From Saprospiraceae bacterium (GTDB lineage Bacteria; Bacteroidota; Bacteroidia; Chitinophagales; Saprospiraceae), in contig JALWRC010000089.1 of the NCBI GenBank assembly GCA_027080725.1, forward strand, positions 1 through 42,900: a DNA stretch of 42,900 nt. Reading direction: 5' to 3'. The notes under the pieces are model-generated. The model saw nothing but the letters and a program-made list of their open reading frames with translations, was not told where the DNA came from and ran no database searches. Shown piece by piece: positions 1 to 9,233 of this stretch. The first letter of the stretch is position 1. The number at the start of each line of letters is the position of its first letter. The position numbers and the translations under genes were made by a program.

Positions 1-79
1 ACCATACCGAACAGAGTAGTTAAGCCCACCAGCGCCGATGGTACTATCCGCAAGGATGGGAGAGTAGGTCGCCGCCGGT
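1..79 (+). rRNA. rrf: 5S ribosomal RNA, 3' part
   Basis: The window opens inside a 5S rRNA. The conserved stretch CCGAACAGAGTAGTTAAGCC (8-27) and the 3' half ending GGGAGAGTAGGTCGCCGCCGG are visible. About the first 35 nt lie outside the window. The 5S is followed at once by a strong terminator, so it is the last gene of an rRNA operon that lies to the left. The exact 3' end is uncertain by a few bases. Confidence 0.93.
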
Positions 80-87
80 TTTTTTCT

Positions 88-127
88 AAAAGCCTAATCA
101 GGATATCGTCTTGATTAGGCTTTTTTT
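88..127 (+). terminator. Rho-independent terminator of the rRNA operon
   Basis: A perfect 13-bp stem pairs AAAAGCCTAATCA (88-100) with TGATTAGGCTTTT (112-124) around an 11-nt loop, and the T run continues to 127. It sits directly behind the 5S rRNA. Confidence 0.93.
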
Positions 128-192
128 GTTATTGGGTGACACTCCTTCGAAATATTAACATTTCCAAAGACGTATGATATCGCATATTTTTA

Positions 193-200
193 TATATTTG
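193..200 (+). promoter_or_regulatory. -7 promoter element (TATATTTG)
   Basis: An exact match to the Bacteroidota -7 consensus TAnnTTTG, 37 nt before the LRR gene start. No clear -33 TTG was found at the usual distance. It probably drives the LRR/asparaginase pair. Confidence 0.55.
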
Positions 201-237
201 TTTCCGGTTTTTAATTACACCCACTAAAAATTTAAGA

Positions 238-1536
238 ATGAATTCTTTTTACCAATCTACCCTTATCCTCCTCCTTGGTCTTTCTTCTCTATCTACCTCT
301 ATTATTGCCCAATGTACCCATCCGGACTTTAATGCTTTAATGAAATTCTATCAAAGTACCCATGGGGAAAACTGGAAAACCAACACCGGTTGGAAAGAAG
401 GTGCAGCAGGTGCCAATTGCGATCCTTGTAAATGGGCCTTCGTCAAATGCAATAGTGCAAACCGGGTGACAGAATTGAACTTTAAATCCGGTATGGGAAT
501 GAATGGTGCTATCCCTCCCGAAATTGGTGAATTGACGGAACTGACGTTTTTAAATATCAACAGAGAACCCAACCTCCAGGGTACATTGCCGGATGAATTG
601 GCCAAGTTAAAGAAAATGAAAGTCCTTAAAATTCGTAGTACCGGAATATCCGGTCCCATCCCTCCGGACATTTTCCAACCTAAACTCGAACAATTGTTTT
701 TAAGCAGAAATATGCTTTCCGGCACTATTCCTACTCAAATAACAAATGCCACTAGATTGTACTTGTTATTCTTAAATTACAACCAATTATCCGGCCCCAT
801 CCCGAATCAATTGTACAGCATGACTAAATTAACTGATTTGTTTGTAAACGACAATCAACTAACAGGCTCTATTTCGCCTAAGATTGGTCAATTGCGCCGA
901 CTAAAACGCATGAGTTTCGGAAGTAACCAATTCACTGGTACCATACCGGTTGAAATTGGTAATTTGTCTTCTCTTACCGCTTTGAAGTTCGATGAAAACC
1001 AACTGACCGGAGGTATTCCAAAGTCCATAAGCAAACTAAAAGTCCTAGATGAAATTAAGCTGAATGACAATCAATTGTCAGGCCCGATAATTGGTGAATT
1101 AGCTTCCCTATCGATTTTGACTCAAGTCCAAATGCAGGATAATCAGTTTGAATGCTTTGATGAAGAACTCAAGAAGTTATGTGCTAAAAATCAACTAAAG
1201 AGGTCCTCATTTGAGAATAACAAAAATCCTCTGTCGTGGCAAGATTTCTGCAATAATGATGATTATCCCTATATATGCAATGTTGCTACCCTTGCTTTGT
1301 CTGACAATGTAAAGATTTACCCCAATCCGGTATCCAATTCATTGGTCATCGAGGGTATAGGAGATCAAATGATTAAGCATCTATCTATGGTAAATCAATT
1401 GGGAGTTCCTGTTCTCGATTGGTATTATTTGCAAGATAATAGTATTGATGTGTCCCGGCTTTCGCCCGGATTATATACGCTATCCCTTCATGTAAATAAT
1501 AATGTCATCATTAAGAAGGTTCTTGTGCAAAAATGA
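238..1536 (+). CDS. secreted leucine-rich-repeat protein with T9SS sorting domain
   Basis: A 432-residue exported protein. Residues 1-24 form a signal peptide ending SIIAQ. Residues 25-75 resemble the N-terminal cap of plant-type LRR proteins (FNALMKFYQS...NWKTNTGW with paired cysteines in CDPCKWAFVKC). Residues about 85-320 hold eight to nine repeats of the pattern LxGxIPxxIxxLxxLxxLxLxxNxL. The last 80 residues (from KIYPNPVSNSL to IIKKVLVQK) are a type A T9SS C-terminal sorting domain, so the protein is predicted to cross the outer membrane and be surface-attached or released. Ligand unknown; LRRs suggest protein binding. Its stop overlaps the next start (ATGA), so the two are translationally coupled. 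The family assignment is secure and the role is inferred. Confidence 0.92.
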   Translation: MNSFYQSTLILLLGLSSLSTSIIAQCTHPDFNALMKFYQSTHGENWKTNTGWKEGAAGANCDPCKWAFVKCNSANRVTELNFKSGMGMNGAIPPEIGELTELTFLNINREPNLQGTLPDELAKLKKMKVLKIRSTGISGPIPPDIFQPKLEQLFLSRNMLSGTIPTQITNATRLYLLFLNYNQLSGPIPNQLYSMTKLTDLFVNDNQLTGSISPKIGQLRRLKRMSFGSNQFTGTIPVEIGNLSSLTALKFDENQLTGGIPKSISKLKVLDEIKLNDNQLSGPIIGELASLSILTQVQMQDNQFECFDEELKKLCAKNQLKRSSFENNKNPLSWQDFCNNDDYPYICNVATLALSDNVKIYPNPVSNSLVIEGIGDQMIKHLSMVNQLGVPVLDWYYLQDNSIDVSRLSPGLYTLSLHVNNNVIIKKVLVQK

Positions 1537-2537
1537 TAAAACAAAAAGCAGGACTTCAAATTGGTATAATAATCGTTTTTCTTTGTATTGCTCTTTGGCA
1601 TCCCGTATGCTCTCAGCCCCAAACAGCGCAACCCAATAAGAATTATGCCATCGTCCTACACGGTGGTGCCGGAGTTATGCGCGCCTTACAACACGATATT
1701 CCCAAACAGAGACAATATAAAAATGCCCTTCTAAAGGCATTATCAATAGGAGATAGTCTGTTAAAAACAGGAGGTTCGAGCCTCGATGCCGTCGAACAAA
1801 CCATCCGGTATTTAGAGAATAATCCCTTATTCAATGCCGGAAGAGGCGCGGTTTATTCGTCCAAAGGTATCTGCGAACTCGATGCTTCTATCATGAACGG
1901 CCATGGCTGTACCGCTGGAGCAGTGGGAGGAGTAACAACAGTACAGCATCCCATCTCCGCTGCCCGTGCAGTGATGGAAAAGACAAAACATGTCTTTTTG
2001 GTAAGTGCAGGTGCAGATACTTTCGCTCGCAAAGTCGGCTTGAATACTGTACCCAATACCTATTTTCAGACCCGGCCCAAATCGCCCGGTAACAAAGCAA
2101 GTGGTCAAACCCACAGTTCTCCTGACAAATGGGGTACCGTGGGCTGTGTCGCTTTGGATAAAGATGGACACCTGGCTGCAGGAACTTCTACCGGTGGCCT
2201 GTCCGGCAAAAAATGGGGCCGCATCGGGGACTCTCCTATTATTGGAGCCGGTACCTATGCAGATGATAAAACATGCGCCGTGTCTTGTACCGGCATCGGA
2301 GAGTATTTTATTCGGTATTCTATTGCCTATGATGTGTCAGCCCGTATGAAATACAAACACCTGCCATTAAGAGAAGCCACACGGGAAGTGATTGATCAAC
2401 TCTCTTCGAACAAGGGAAGTGGTGGAGTTATTGCAGTGGATAACAATGGCAATATATCCACCCAATTTAATACACCGGGGATGTTTCGAGCTTGGTCAAA
2501 AAATGGTGCTTTTGAAGTGCATGTTTTTAAAGATTAA
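1533..2537 (+). CDS. exported isoaspartyl peptidase / L-asparaginase (Ntn-hydrolase)
   Basis: 334 residues, plant-type asparaginase family, which hydrolyses isoaspartyl dipeptides and/or asparagine. Residues 1-28 are a signal peptide, so it should act in the periplasm or outside. The family signature is complete: HGGAG (43-47), GRGAVY (103-108), LDASIM, then GTVGCVA with Thr202 as the expected autocleavage nucleophile that becomes the N terminus of the beta subunit, and GTSTGG (217-222). The region before Thr202 is slightly long but normal for the family (E. coli IaaA is 321 residues). It overlaps the LRR gene by 4 nt (ATGA), indicating one transcript. A joint role in digesting and binding extracellular protein is only an inference. 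Confidence 0.92.
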   Translation: MIKQKAGLQIGIIIVFLCIALWHPVCSQPQTAQPNKNYAIVLHGGAGVMRALQHDIPKQRQYKNALLKALSIGDSLLKTGGSSLDAVEQTIRYLENNPLFNAGRGAVYSSKGICELDASIMNGHGCTAGAVGGVTTVQHPISAARAVMEKTKHVFLVSAGADTFARKVGLNTVPNTYFQTRPKSPGNKASGQTHSSPDKWGTVGCVALDKDGHLAAGTSTGGLSGKKWGRIGDSPIIGAGTYADDKTCAVSCTGIGEYFIRYSIAYDVSARMKYKHLPLREATREVIDQLSSNKGSGGVIAVDNNGNISTQFNTPGMFRAWSKNGAFEVHVFKD

Positions 2538-2714
2538 AGACCTTTAACCCTCGCCGGCAGTGATATTCATTCTTTGATATAAACTCCACCATTTCATACC
2601 CTACCAACTACCCCTACCCGTGGGATACATAGGTGGTCTTTTATCCAATAAACAGCATACGTAAAGAACAGCTAAAGCCCGAATGGAGGAACAAGATGTT
2701 GGGGCATGAAATGG

Positions 2715-3074
2715 TTAATCTCCGCGGTATATACAACCAGACGATGGGGTCTCCATCAACTGTATTTCATAAAGGCTTTTTAGCCTGGGCTTAATTTTCG
2801 ACCAGAGCCACATGGCAATCACTTCCGCTGTGGGGTTTTCCAGGCCTTCGATCTCGTTGAGATAGTAGTGATCCAGCTCTTCAATAATGGGCTTGCAAAT
2901 GGATTTGATATCTCCAAAATCCTCTACCCATCCGAAATGCGGATCTACCTCTCCCCGGATAATGATTCGCACGCGATAGGTATGTCCATGGATACGTTTG
3001 CATTTATGAGTGTCTGGAACATGGGGCAAACTATGGGCTGCATCAAATGAAAAATCCTTGTATATCTGCATCAT
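2715..3074 (-). CDS. queD: 6-carboxy-5,6,7,8-tetrahydropterin synthase (QueD/PTPS family)
   Basis: 119 residues, the usual length for QueD (E. coli 120). It converts 7,8-dihydroneopterin triphosphate to 6-carboxytetrahydropterin in queuosine and 7-deazapurine synthesis. Zinc ligands His14 (FDAAHSL), His29 and His31 (IHGH) and the catalytic Cys25 (KCKRIHGH) are all present, and a conserved Glu lies in the C-terminal LMETPSSG motif. The start is supported by a -7 element TACCTTTG 24 nt upstream. It is monocistronic, with no other queuosine genes in the window. A pyruvoyl-tetrahydropterin synthase role is the alternative, but CxxxHGH fits QueD well. Confidence 0.92.
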   Translation of the reverse strand: MMQIYKDFSFDAAHSLPHVPDTHKCKRIHGHTYRVRIIIRGEVDPHFGWVEDFGDIKSICKPIIEELDHYYLNEIEGLENPTAEVIAMWLWSKIKPRLKSLYEIQLMETPSSGCIYRGD

Positions 3075-3097
3075 AAAGCACGCCTTTTTTAGAGCGA

Positions 3098-3105
3098 CAA
3101 AGGTA
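3098..3105 (-). promoter_or_regulatory. -7 promoter element of queD (TACCTTTG on minus)
   Basis: An exact TAnnTTTG match read on the minus strand, 23 nt before the queD start. No good -33 TTG was seen. Confidence 0.55.
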
Positions 3106-3160
3106 GAGAATATTTAGTTAGAGACATTTAAAGTTTATAGTTATCAAAACCTCAATGGCC

Positions 3161-6100
3161 TTACCATCCCGGAATCAGGTTAACGCCAAAGGTAGGTTTT
3201 GTGTTTTTATGTATAATCCATGCTAAATAGGGTTCGATTATAATACTTCCAAACAGATTAATACGTGTGGAGATACCGGATGTAAATACCGGTTTAGGAG
3301 CGTACTGAGGGTATCCGCCATCATCCAATATATCGGGATAGTCATAAAAGGCAAGGCCGCCATCTACAAATAATATGATTTCGCTAAAAAAATACTTCGA
3401 AGAGATAAGTGCCAACCGGTCAAATCCAGTAAATGGCAATCGCACCTCTGCGCCTGCGAGAAAGATTTTGGAGCCACTGATGTTCTCAGGTGTCAAACCG
3501 TACCTGGATTGCAATTCGTCCATCTGACCAAAGGGAAGCCCGCGTACCAATCCCATTTGCCCGAGATATATCGGATAAAAGCGCCTTTGATCCTTTCCAA
3601 ACAAAGCATAATGCATAAACCGGAAAGCAAAAGATACCGGTCGCAACCAAAAATACTTTCTGTAATCCAATATCCCAACATTGTAATCTATCCCTCCAAA
3701 GTATTTGGTCAATCCCAATCTATATCTATACCCGGCCATTGGTGAGGCCATTCCAAAGAAAGACTTGTCACCGACTAAGGCCATGCCGGCATTGGCATAT
3801 CCCTCTTTCCGAATGACAAAACTGCCCAGATTTAACTCATCCGATGCGATTGGCTTTCTTCCCCTCTCCTGACCGTAATAGAATAAACCATCGCTGGAAT
3901 ATATATTGTTGATCGTATCCCATCTGAAGTACCGGTACGTGTACCCGATATTGCTCTCTATCCGGTGAAAGACGGAAAATGGATATTGAGCGATTACATT
4001 TACATTGTCGCTAAAGATCCTGATGATGTTTAGTTCTTCTTCATAGGTCGATATCGTTTGACCCGATGGATCCCTGCGTTGACGAAAGGCCGTTTCAAAA
4101 AAACCGGTACGGTATGGGTAATGGGATACTCCTATCCCCCACCCAAAACGGCGTTTTAGGTTGAGATAGGTGACACTCCCATTGACGTCGTATATCTCTC
4201 CGTTGAGACCTAAGTTAGAGATAATTTTGTGGTCTCCCAAGGCATCTCCAAAAAGAAGGAAAAGCCCTCCTCCTGCAACAGGTGCCGAACTGCCGTATCC
4301 CAAACCAATACCACTTACCGCCGCTGCGGACACATAATCAAGTCTCAACTTAGGTTTGTACGCTGTCGTGTAAAGCTCAGAGGTATCTACCGACGGTAGT
4401 TTTTCCACTATGGATATATTGCGATCCACTAAGTCCTTCTTGGGATTTACAAAAGGCAATATCCCCGGCTTTAGGTTGACATCATCGGCGCGTACCACTT
4501 TATGCAATAGCTCTTTTTGCCGGCTTTTATAAATAACATACTTACCATCGTAGAAATGGGTATACAATACCCGGTCTCGTTTTTTGGATGCGGTTAAAGC
4601 AGGGGAGAAAGGTGTAATCCCTGAGATACCGGTAATAAAATCTGTTAGTTGGGTTAAGGTATTTGTTTTGATGTCATATTTATAGAGATTTCTATAGCCA
4701 TCGCGGTCGGATAAAAACAGGATATTCCCGTCGTGATCAAAGACGGGATTGAGATTGTTTGCTCCCGGAAAGAAGTTAAAATGACTTACCTGTCCGGTGG
4801 AGTAATTGAAAATGGCCAGATTAAAGTTCCATTTACCGTCCGCTCTACCGGATTGTATGCTTCTTTGGTCAGTAGCAAAGACAATGTGTTTGCCATCCGG
4901 AGAACAATTGGGCAAAATCTCCGAATAGGGATCATTCGTGAGTTGTTTGATACTATTATCCTTGATATTGTATGCATACAGATCCGTTTGCCCATTGACC
5001 AAGCCACTAACTACGATTGTCTTGCCATCCGTCTTCCAACAAGGATTTGAGAAAGCCGGTATCCCTTTTAACGCTACGACTTGTTTTGTTTTGCCATTCT
5101 TGATGTCTTTTATGACCAAGACATTTACTCCCTTTTCAAAAGCTACATAAGCAAACTGTTTGCTATTTGGAGACCAGGTTCCGTTGGATTCAATATAATT
5201 CAAAGCATCATAATGCCCACCCCGGAGGCTACTGGTTAGCTTACTGATAATCTTTCCTGTACGCGCATTGGCTAAGAAGAGGTCGGTGGTAAACAAATCT
5301 TTTTCGGAGACAAAAATCAAATACTTGCCATTCGGACTGAGTGAGGGAGCAATATTGAGGTGACCGCCATTCTTATCGTCTATAATCTTTGATCCTATTG
5401 GGCGCTCGCTTCCGTCTCCGACATAGGGACTATAGTATTTATTTATAGTCCTTAGCCAGATATTGGACAGAGTATCGACATGTACATGGCAGACAGAATC
5501 TACCGCCTGACCAAATCCGTAACGGGCAGTGTACATGAATAACGGCTCGATCACCTCATCACCAAACATTCCTGTCATAAAACTCCAAAACACATGGCCC
5601 CAACGATACGGAAAATACTTGGGCTTAGTAAGGTCATCGAAATCCGGAATATTGTCGTTTAAGACTGCATCCCGCATCCACATCGCAGTATGGGGATCAC
5701 GCTTGCCGATAGATAAATACTCCGCCAATCCCTCTACCATGAACAACGGTAAATTTTGTAAGGACTGCAAAGAGGTAGAGTCGCCATGAATGATGGCATT
5801 GTACTGAAATGCGTGTACCATTTCATGCCCGATAACGTGATGTGTTTGTGTTTTTGTGTAAGTGAGTGGCAGAACCATCCGATTCTTAAGTGCTTCAGTA
5901 ACCCCTCCCGTACCGATGTTTATTCGCCCTCCTATGACATTTGTTTGTTGAAAATCCCCATGATTTGCGTACAGTATAAATGGATTTTCTTCTATAGAAT
6001 CTTTCCAAATTGCACTGTGGATGGTATGCCAATGCTCCGTCCAATTAGCTATTTCATACAATACCTTTTTGTTATTAATATAGTGATATACCTCGAAATG

Positions 6101-6238
6101 CGGCGTGTGAAGAATGCTAAAATCAAAGCTGCGATACCTGGGTTTATTCTTTCCAAAATATTGCCCGGAGAGGGACGAGCTGGCTCCTAAAACCATTATA
6201 GCTACCCATAGATATCCCGATTTTATTACTCCTGTCAT
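3161..6238 (-). CDS. outer-membrane protein fusing HExxH peptidase domain, TolB-like propeller and beta-barrel
   Basis: 1025 residues. Residues 1-26 are a signal peptide. Residues about 40-270 resemble a peptidase-MA/gluzincin domain, with HEMVH at 138-142 (two zinc His plus catalytic Glu) and a following EGLAEY (169-174) that can supply the third ligand. Residues about 290-560 hold at least five PD40/TolB-type blades (SLSPNGKYLIFVS, WSPNSKQFAYVA, CSPDGKHIVFAT, FDHDGNILFLSD). Residues about 640-1025 look like a BamA/surface-antigen type barrel rich in alternating aromatic strands and ending in Trp. It is likely to be anchored in the outer membrane with the propeller and peptidase on one side. 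The start is the ATG right after the putative leader region. Substrate unknown. Automated labels may call it TolB, which it is not. Confidence 0.85.
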   Translation of the reverse strand: MTGVIKSGYLWVAIMVLGASSSLSGQYFGKNKPRYRSFDFSILHTPHFEVYHYINNKKVLYEIANWTEHWHTIHSAIWKDSIEENPFILYANHGDFQQTNVIGGRINIGTGGVTEALKNRMVLPLTYTKTQTHHVIGHEMVHAFQYNAIIHGDSTSLQSLQNLPLFMVEGLAEYLSIGKRDPHTAMWMRDAVLNDNIPDFDDLTKPKYFPYRWGHVFWSFMTGMFGDEVIEPLFMYTARYGFGQAVDSVCHVHVDTLSNIWLRTINKYYSPYVGDGSERPIGSKIIDDKNGGHLNIAPSLSPNGKYLIFVSEKDLFTTDLFLANARTGKIISKLTSSLRGGHYDALNYIESNGTWSPNSKQFAYVAFEKGVNVLVIKDIKNGKTKQVVALKGIPAFSNPCWKTDGKTIVVSGLVNGQTDLYAYNIKDNSIKQLTNDPYSEILPNCSPDGKHIVFATDQRSIQSGRADGKWNFNLAIFNYSTGQVSHFNFFPGANNLNPVFDHDGNILFLSDRDGYRNLYKYDIKTNTLTQLTDFITGISGITPFSPALTASKKRDRVLYTHFYDGKYVIYKSRQKELLHKVVRADDVNLKPGILPFVNPKKDLVDRNISIVEKLPSVDTSELYTTAYKPKLRLDYVSAAAVSGIGLGYGSSAPVAGGGLFLLFGDALGDHKIISNLGLNGEIYDVNGSVTYLNLKRRFGWGIGVSHYPYRTGFFETAFRQRRDPSGQTISTYEEELNIIRIFSDNVNVIAQYPFSVFHRIESNIGYTYRYFRWDTINNIYSSDGLFYYGQERGRKPIASDELNLGSFVIRKEGYANAGMALVGDKSFFGMASPMAGYRYRLGLTKYFGGIDYNVGILDYRKYFWLRPVSFAFRFMHYALFGKDQRRFYPIYLGQMGLVRGLPFGQMDELQSRYGLTPENISGSKIFLAGAEVRLPFTGFDRLALISSKYFFSEIILFVDGGLAFYDYPDILDDGGYPQYAPKPVFTSGISTRINLFGSIIIEPYLAWIIHKNTKPTFGVNLIPGW

Positions 6239-6390
6239 GGTGATATGGTTTAATTAATCTTACTACGATGTCCGAGCAAACCGGCTAGACTAAACTCGTT
6301 GAATTGATTTGTTTCTCCAAAGAAACTACATTCTTTCCACATTTTGATATTTTCTCTAATATTTATTCGCGATGTAATGCAAGCCATAAG

Positions 6391-6423
6391 TTGTATCTAT
6401 CCATATAATATTACTTACCTTTG
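6391..6423 (+). promoter_or_regulatory. promoter: TTG (-33) and TACCTTTG (-7)
   Basis: TTG at 6391-6393 and an exact -7 element TACCTTTG at 6416-6423 with a 22-nt spacer, which fits the Bacteroidota consensus. The -7 element overlaps an in-frame TTG at 6421. That codon therefore cannot be the start, and the ATG at 6457 must be used. Confidence 0.7.
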
Positions 6424-6456
6424 CCGCCCAAAATAAAAAACAAAATACAATCATCT

Positions 6457-7023
6457 ATGAATCAAAATGATATACCCACAAATCTGGATTTTCTATACAG
6501 CGAAGCTGAAGTAATCGATGGGATTTCCCTCAAAGAGTCCCCTATGAGATTTGACATCGCTGCTCCTATCATTACCGAATGGACCAATCTAAAAAGAGAA
6601 CGGTTAGATTCTTTCCACTCCAAGAGGGATCAACACAAGTTTCTCCAAAGTGTAATCTCTATCGCCGACAGTCAAATCCCGTATGAACGAAAGGAAATAA
6701 AGAAATTGGTCAAAGCCGGTATATCTTTTGTTTCTGTGCTCTTTGGGAGAACGGAGATGGGATATCCTGCGGTGATGCTCAGGGGTTATGTACCTGCAGA
6801 TCATGTCCAAATGAATTTTGAGCGATTAACGACGGTCTTATCCAAAACGTATTGTAATGAAGAAGGGGTTTCATGGGAGGAATTAGTAGAGGACATAGAG
6901 ATATTGGGGATTAAAGACGAAATGATATCACTACTAACAGCCTTTCATAAAGCATTGCATGAGGCCAAGAATCGCGACGAATTTGAAGAATCTTTGACTT
7001 CACATGTTATTCGACTGGTTTAA
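6457..7023 (+). CDS. hypothetical protein, 188 residues
   Basis: I do not recognise a family. The start is ATG 6457 because the only upstream in-frame start lies inside the -7 promoter element. The product is soluble, without signal peptide or membrane helix. It has a mixed composition with charged helices at both ends (for example KRERLDSFHSKRDQHKF and KALHEAKNRDEFEESL) and a central hydrophobic beta-like stretch (ISFVSVLFGRTEMGYPAVMLRGYVP). It is monocistronic, divergent from the propeller-barrel gene and convergent with rnc. The clean promoter and codon usage like its neighbours argue that it is a real gene. A cytoplasmic role is all that can be inferred. Confidence 0.75.
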   Translation: MNQNDIPTNLDFLYSEAEVIDGISLKESPMRFDIAAPIITEWTNLKRERLDSFHSKRDQHKFLQSVISIADSQIPYERKEIKKLVKAGISFVSVLFGRTEMGYPAVMLRGYVPADHVQMNFERLTTVLSKTYCNEEGVSWEELVEDIEILGIKDEMISLLTAFHKALHEAKNRDEFEESLTSHVIRLV

Positions 7024-7146
7024 TACTGGAGAAATACACAACAAATTTTCTGCTTAGGACCTTTTTGGAGTGGATGCAGTGTTTTATTATGAAATGGTAG
7101 AATACCCTCTGTGACATATCACTGGCTATATACAGATGAACGACTG

Positions 7147-7947
7147 CTATGAATTGGTCGAAGCATCGTTACCCGGTAGCATCCCGAACTTGATAAGCGC
7201 TTTTTGAGAGGCGATTTGTTCTGCCGACTTTTTGTTGTACTCTTCAGCTGTCCCGTATGCTACATTATCGACCAACACCGCTACTTTAAAGCAGTCCCGC
7301 TTGTTGAGCTTGGTTTTTTGTAGGAGTTGATACTCGACGTGTTTGTTCTCCTTTTGACAATACTCCAAGAGGCGGCTTTTATAGTTATCATCATGTGTTT
7401 CGAGTAAATTAAAATCAATGTGCGGACGCAGGATTTTGTTGATGATAAAGGCCTTCGTTTTGTCAAATCCATTTTCGAGGTAGATGGCGCCGACCAAAGC
7501 CTCCAGTGCATTGCCAAGCATCGTACTACTAATCCGGGTATTGTTGTACTCCTGCATAATCTCATCCAGTTGGAGAGAAACCGCAAGCGTATTCAGAGAT
7601 TTTCTTTGCACGATGCGCGCTCTTATCTTAGTGAGAAATCCCTCATTGGCATAAGGATACTTTTGGAATAAGTACTCTCCGACGACAAGACTCAAAACAG
7701 CATCACCCAAGTATTCTAAACGCTCGTTGCTTTGATTTTTTGCACTGTTATTATTGGCCCCAGCCCGATGATTAAAGGCCATCCTGTATATGGCGGCATT
7801 GGCGGGTGTTATACCGGTGATGTTGCGCACCCGGTGAGATAATGCTTTATTCTCGGAAGAAAAAAAGTAATTAAATATTCTCAATAACCATTTCAACTTA
7901 CGACCATTTTTTAATAACGATGGATGCATTGTGTCCACCAAATCCAA
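7147..7947 (-). CDS. rnc: ribonuclease III
   Basis: 266 residues, double-strand-specific endoribonuclease for rRNA and mRNA processing. The catalytic signature is ERLEYLGDAVL (75-85), with the second acidic cluster in NALEALVGAIYLE (146-158). A double-stranded RNA-binding domain follows at about 186-255 (SRLLEYCQKEN...KKSAEQIASQKAL). The N terminus is about 35 residues longer than in E. coli, which is usual in this phylum. The start overlaps the 3' end of fabF by 50 bp (or 32 bp if the second Met, residue 7, is used), so translation is probably coupled. It is the third gene of the acpP-fabF-rnc order typical of Bacteroidota. Confidence 0.95.
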   Translation of the reverse strand: MDLVDTMHPSLLKNGRKLKWLLRIFNYFFSSENKALSHRVRNITGITPANAAIYRMAFNHRAGANNNSAKNQSNERLEYLGDAVLSLVVGEYLFQKYPYANEGFLTKIRARIVQRKSLNTLAVSLQLDEIMQEYNNTRISSTMLGNALEALVGAIYLENGFDKTKAFIINKILRPHIDFNLLETHDDNYKSRLLEYCQKENKHVEYQLLQKTKLNKRDCFKVAVLVDNVAYGTAEEYNKKSAEQIASQKALIKFGMLPGNDASTNS

Positions 7948-9139
7948 AAGTATTGTTCAATACGATATCAACCCTTCGCTCCTGGGGTGAATTAAACGTA
8001 AAATTAAGTTTTTTATCAAGCGCCGGATCCAGGTTATAGTGATTAATAGTTGGCGGAACAAAATCATGCACCGTCGCCAATATACCTGCAATCGATTCAA
8101 TCGCACCGGCAGCTCCCAATAGATGCCCTGTCATAGATTTGGTAGAACTGATGTTAAGTTGGTATGCATGATCCCCAAATACAGCTTGGATGGCTTTTAC
8201 TTCCGCGATGTCACCCAATGGTGTAGAGGTCCCATGTACATTAACATAGCTGACATCTTCCGGATTTAACCCGGCATCTTCCAAGGCAAACTTCATAACG
8301 TTCTTTGCCCCTTCTCCCTCCGGATGGGGGGCGGTAATGTGATGAGCATCTGCCGTCATTCCACCGCCGAGCAGCTCAGCATAAATATGCGCTCCTCTGG
8401 CTTTGGCATGCTCATATTCTTCCAAAACCAGCGCTCCAGCTCCTTCTCCCAAAACAAACCCATCTCTGTCCACATCAAAAGGTCTGGACGCCGTAAGTGG
8501 ATCATCGTTTCGAGTAGATAGTGCTTTCATTGCACTAAATCCACCGATTCCGGCTTCGGTAACGGAAGCTTCAGCGCCTCCTGCGATGATGACATGAGCT
8601 TTCCCCAACTTTATATAGTCTATAGCATTGATAATAGCATGAGAAGAGGAAGCACAAGCAGATACCGTAGCATAGTTAATGCCCCTAAAACCATATTTTA
8701 TGGAGATATATCCGGCAGCAATATCCGAAATCATCTTTGGTATCAAAAAAGGACTGTATCGAGGTTTTCCCATCCTTTCGCGTTCTCTCAAATCGTGCTC
8801 TATCGTCGTAAAACCGCCTATCCCACTGGCAAATATAACACCACACCGATCGCGATCCAGTTTGTCTAAGTCAAATGCCGCATCTTGCATCGCCTCCTCT
8901 GTAGCTTTCAACGCATAAATTGTAAAGGGGTCCATTCGCCTGATGTCTTTGCGATTAAAGTAATCCAAAGGATCAAAGTCTTTGAGTTCGCACGCAAACT
9001 GCGTCTTAATCAACGATGCATCAAACCGGGTGATGGGACCTGCACCACTCACTCCGGCCTTCAATCCATTCAAATATTCGTCAACAGAATTACCCAATGG
9101 CGTTAAGGCCCCCAAACCGGTTACTACAACTCTTTTCAT
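7898..9139 (-). CDS. fabF: beta-ketoacyl-ACP synthase II
   Basis: 413 residues, the normal length. It condenses malonyl-ACP with acyl-ACP in fatty-acid elongation. The Cys-His-His triad is visible: Cys162 in VSACASSSHAI, His302 in NVHGTSTPLGD and His339 in STKSMTGHLLGAAGAIE. The glycine-rich C terminus (NNTFGFGGHNAS) is also conserved. It lies 234 bp downstream of acpP, separated by two terminator-like hairpins, and has its own -7 element (TACTTTTG), so the amount of FabF can be set independently of ACP. Its end overlaps rnc. Confidence 0.97.
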   Translation of the reverse strand: MKRVVVTGLGALTPLGNSVDEYLNGLKAGVSGAGPITRFDASLIKTQFACELKDFDPLDYFNRKDIRRMDPFTIYALKATEEAMQDAAFDLDKLDRDRCGVIFASGIGGFTTIEHDLRERERMGKPRYSPFLIPKMISDIAAGYISIKYGFRGINYATVSACASSSHAIINAIDYIKLGKAHVIIAGGAEASVTEAGIGGFSAMKALSTRNDDPLTASRPFDVDRDGFVLGEGAGALVLEEYEHAKARGAHIYAELLGGGMTADAHHITAPHPEGEGAKNVMKFALEDAGLNPEDVSYVNVHGTSTPLGDIAEVKAIQAVFGDHAYQLNISSTKSMTGHLLGAAGAIESIAGILATVHDFVPPTINHYNLDPALDKKLNFTFNSPQERRVDIVLNNTFGFGGHNASIVIKKWS

Positions 9140-9223
9140 GTACGCTTATTTTATAGTCTAAAGGTATGAAATGGTAAAAATCCCCCTTTAAAACAGACCC
9201 CAAATTACAAATTATATAGCTAT

Positions 9224-9231
9224 CAAAAGTA
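9224..9231 (-). promoter_or_regulatory. -7 promoter element of fabF-rnc (TACTTTTG on minus)
   Basis: An exact TAnnTTTG match on the minus strand, about 85 nt upstream of the fabF start and just downstream of the two acpP terminators. It would restart transcription for fabF and rnc. No clear -33 element. Confidence 0.5.
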
Positions 9232-9233
9232 AT

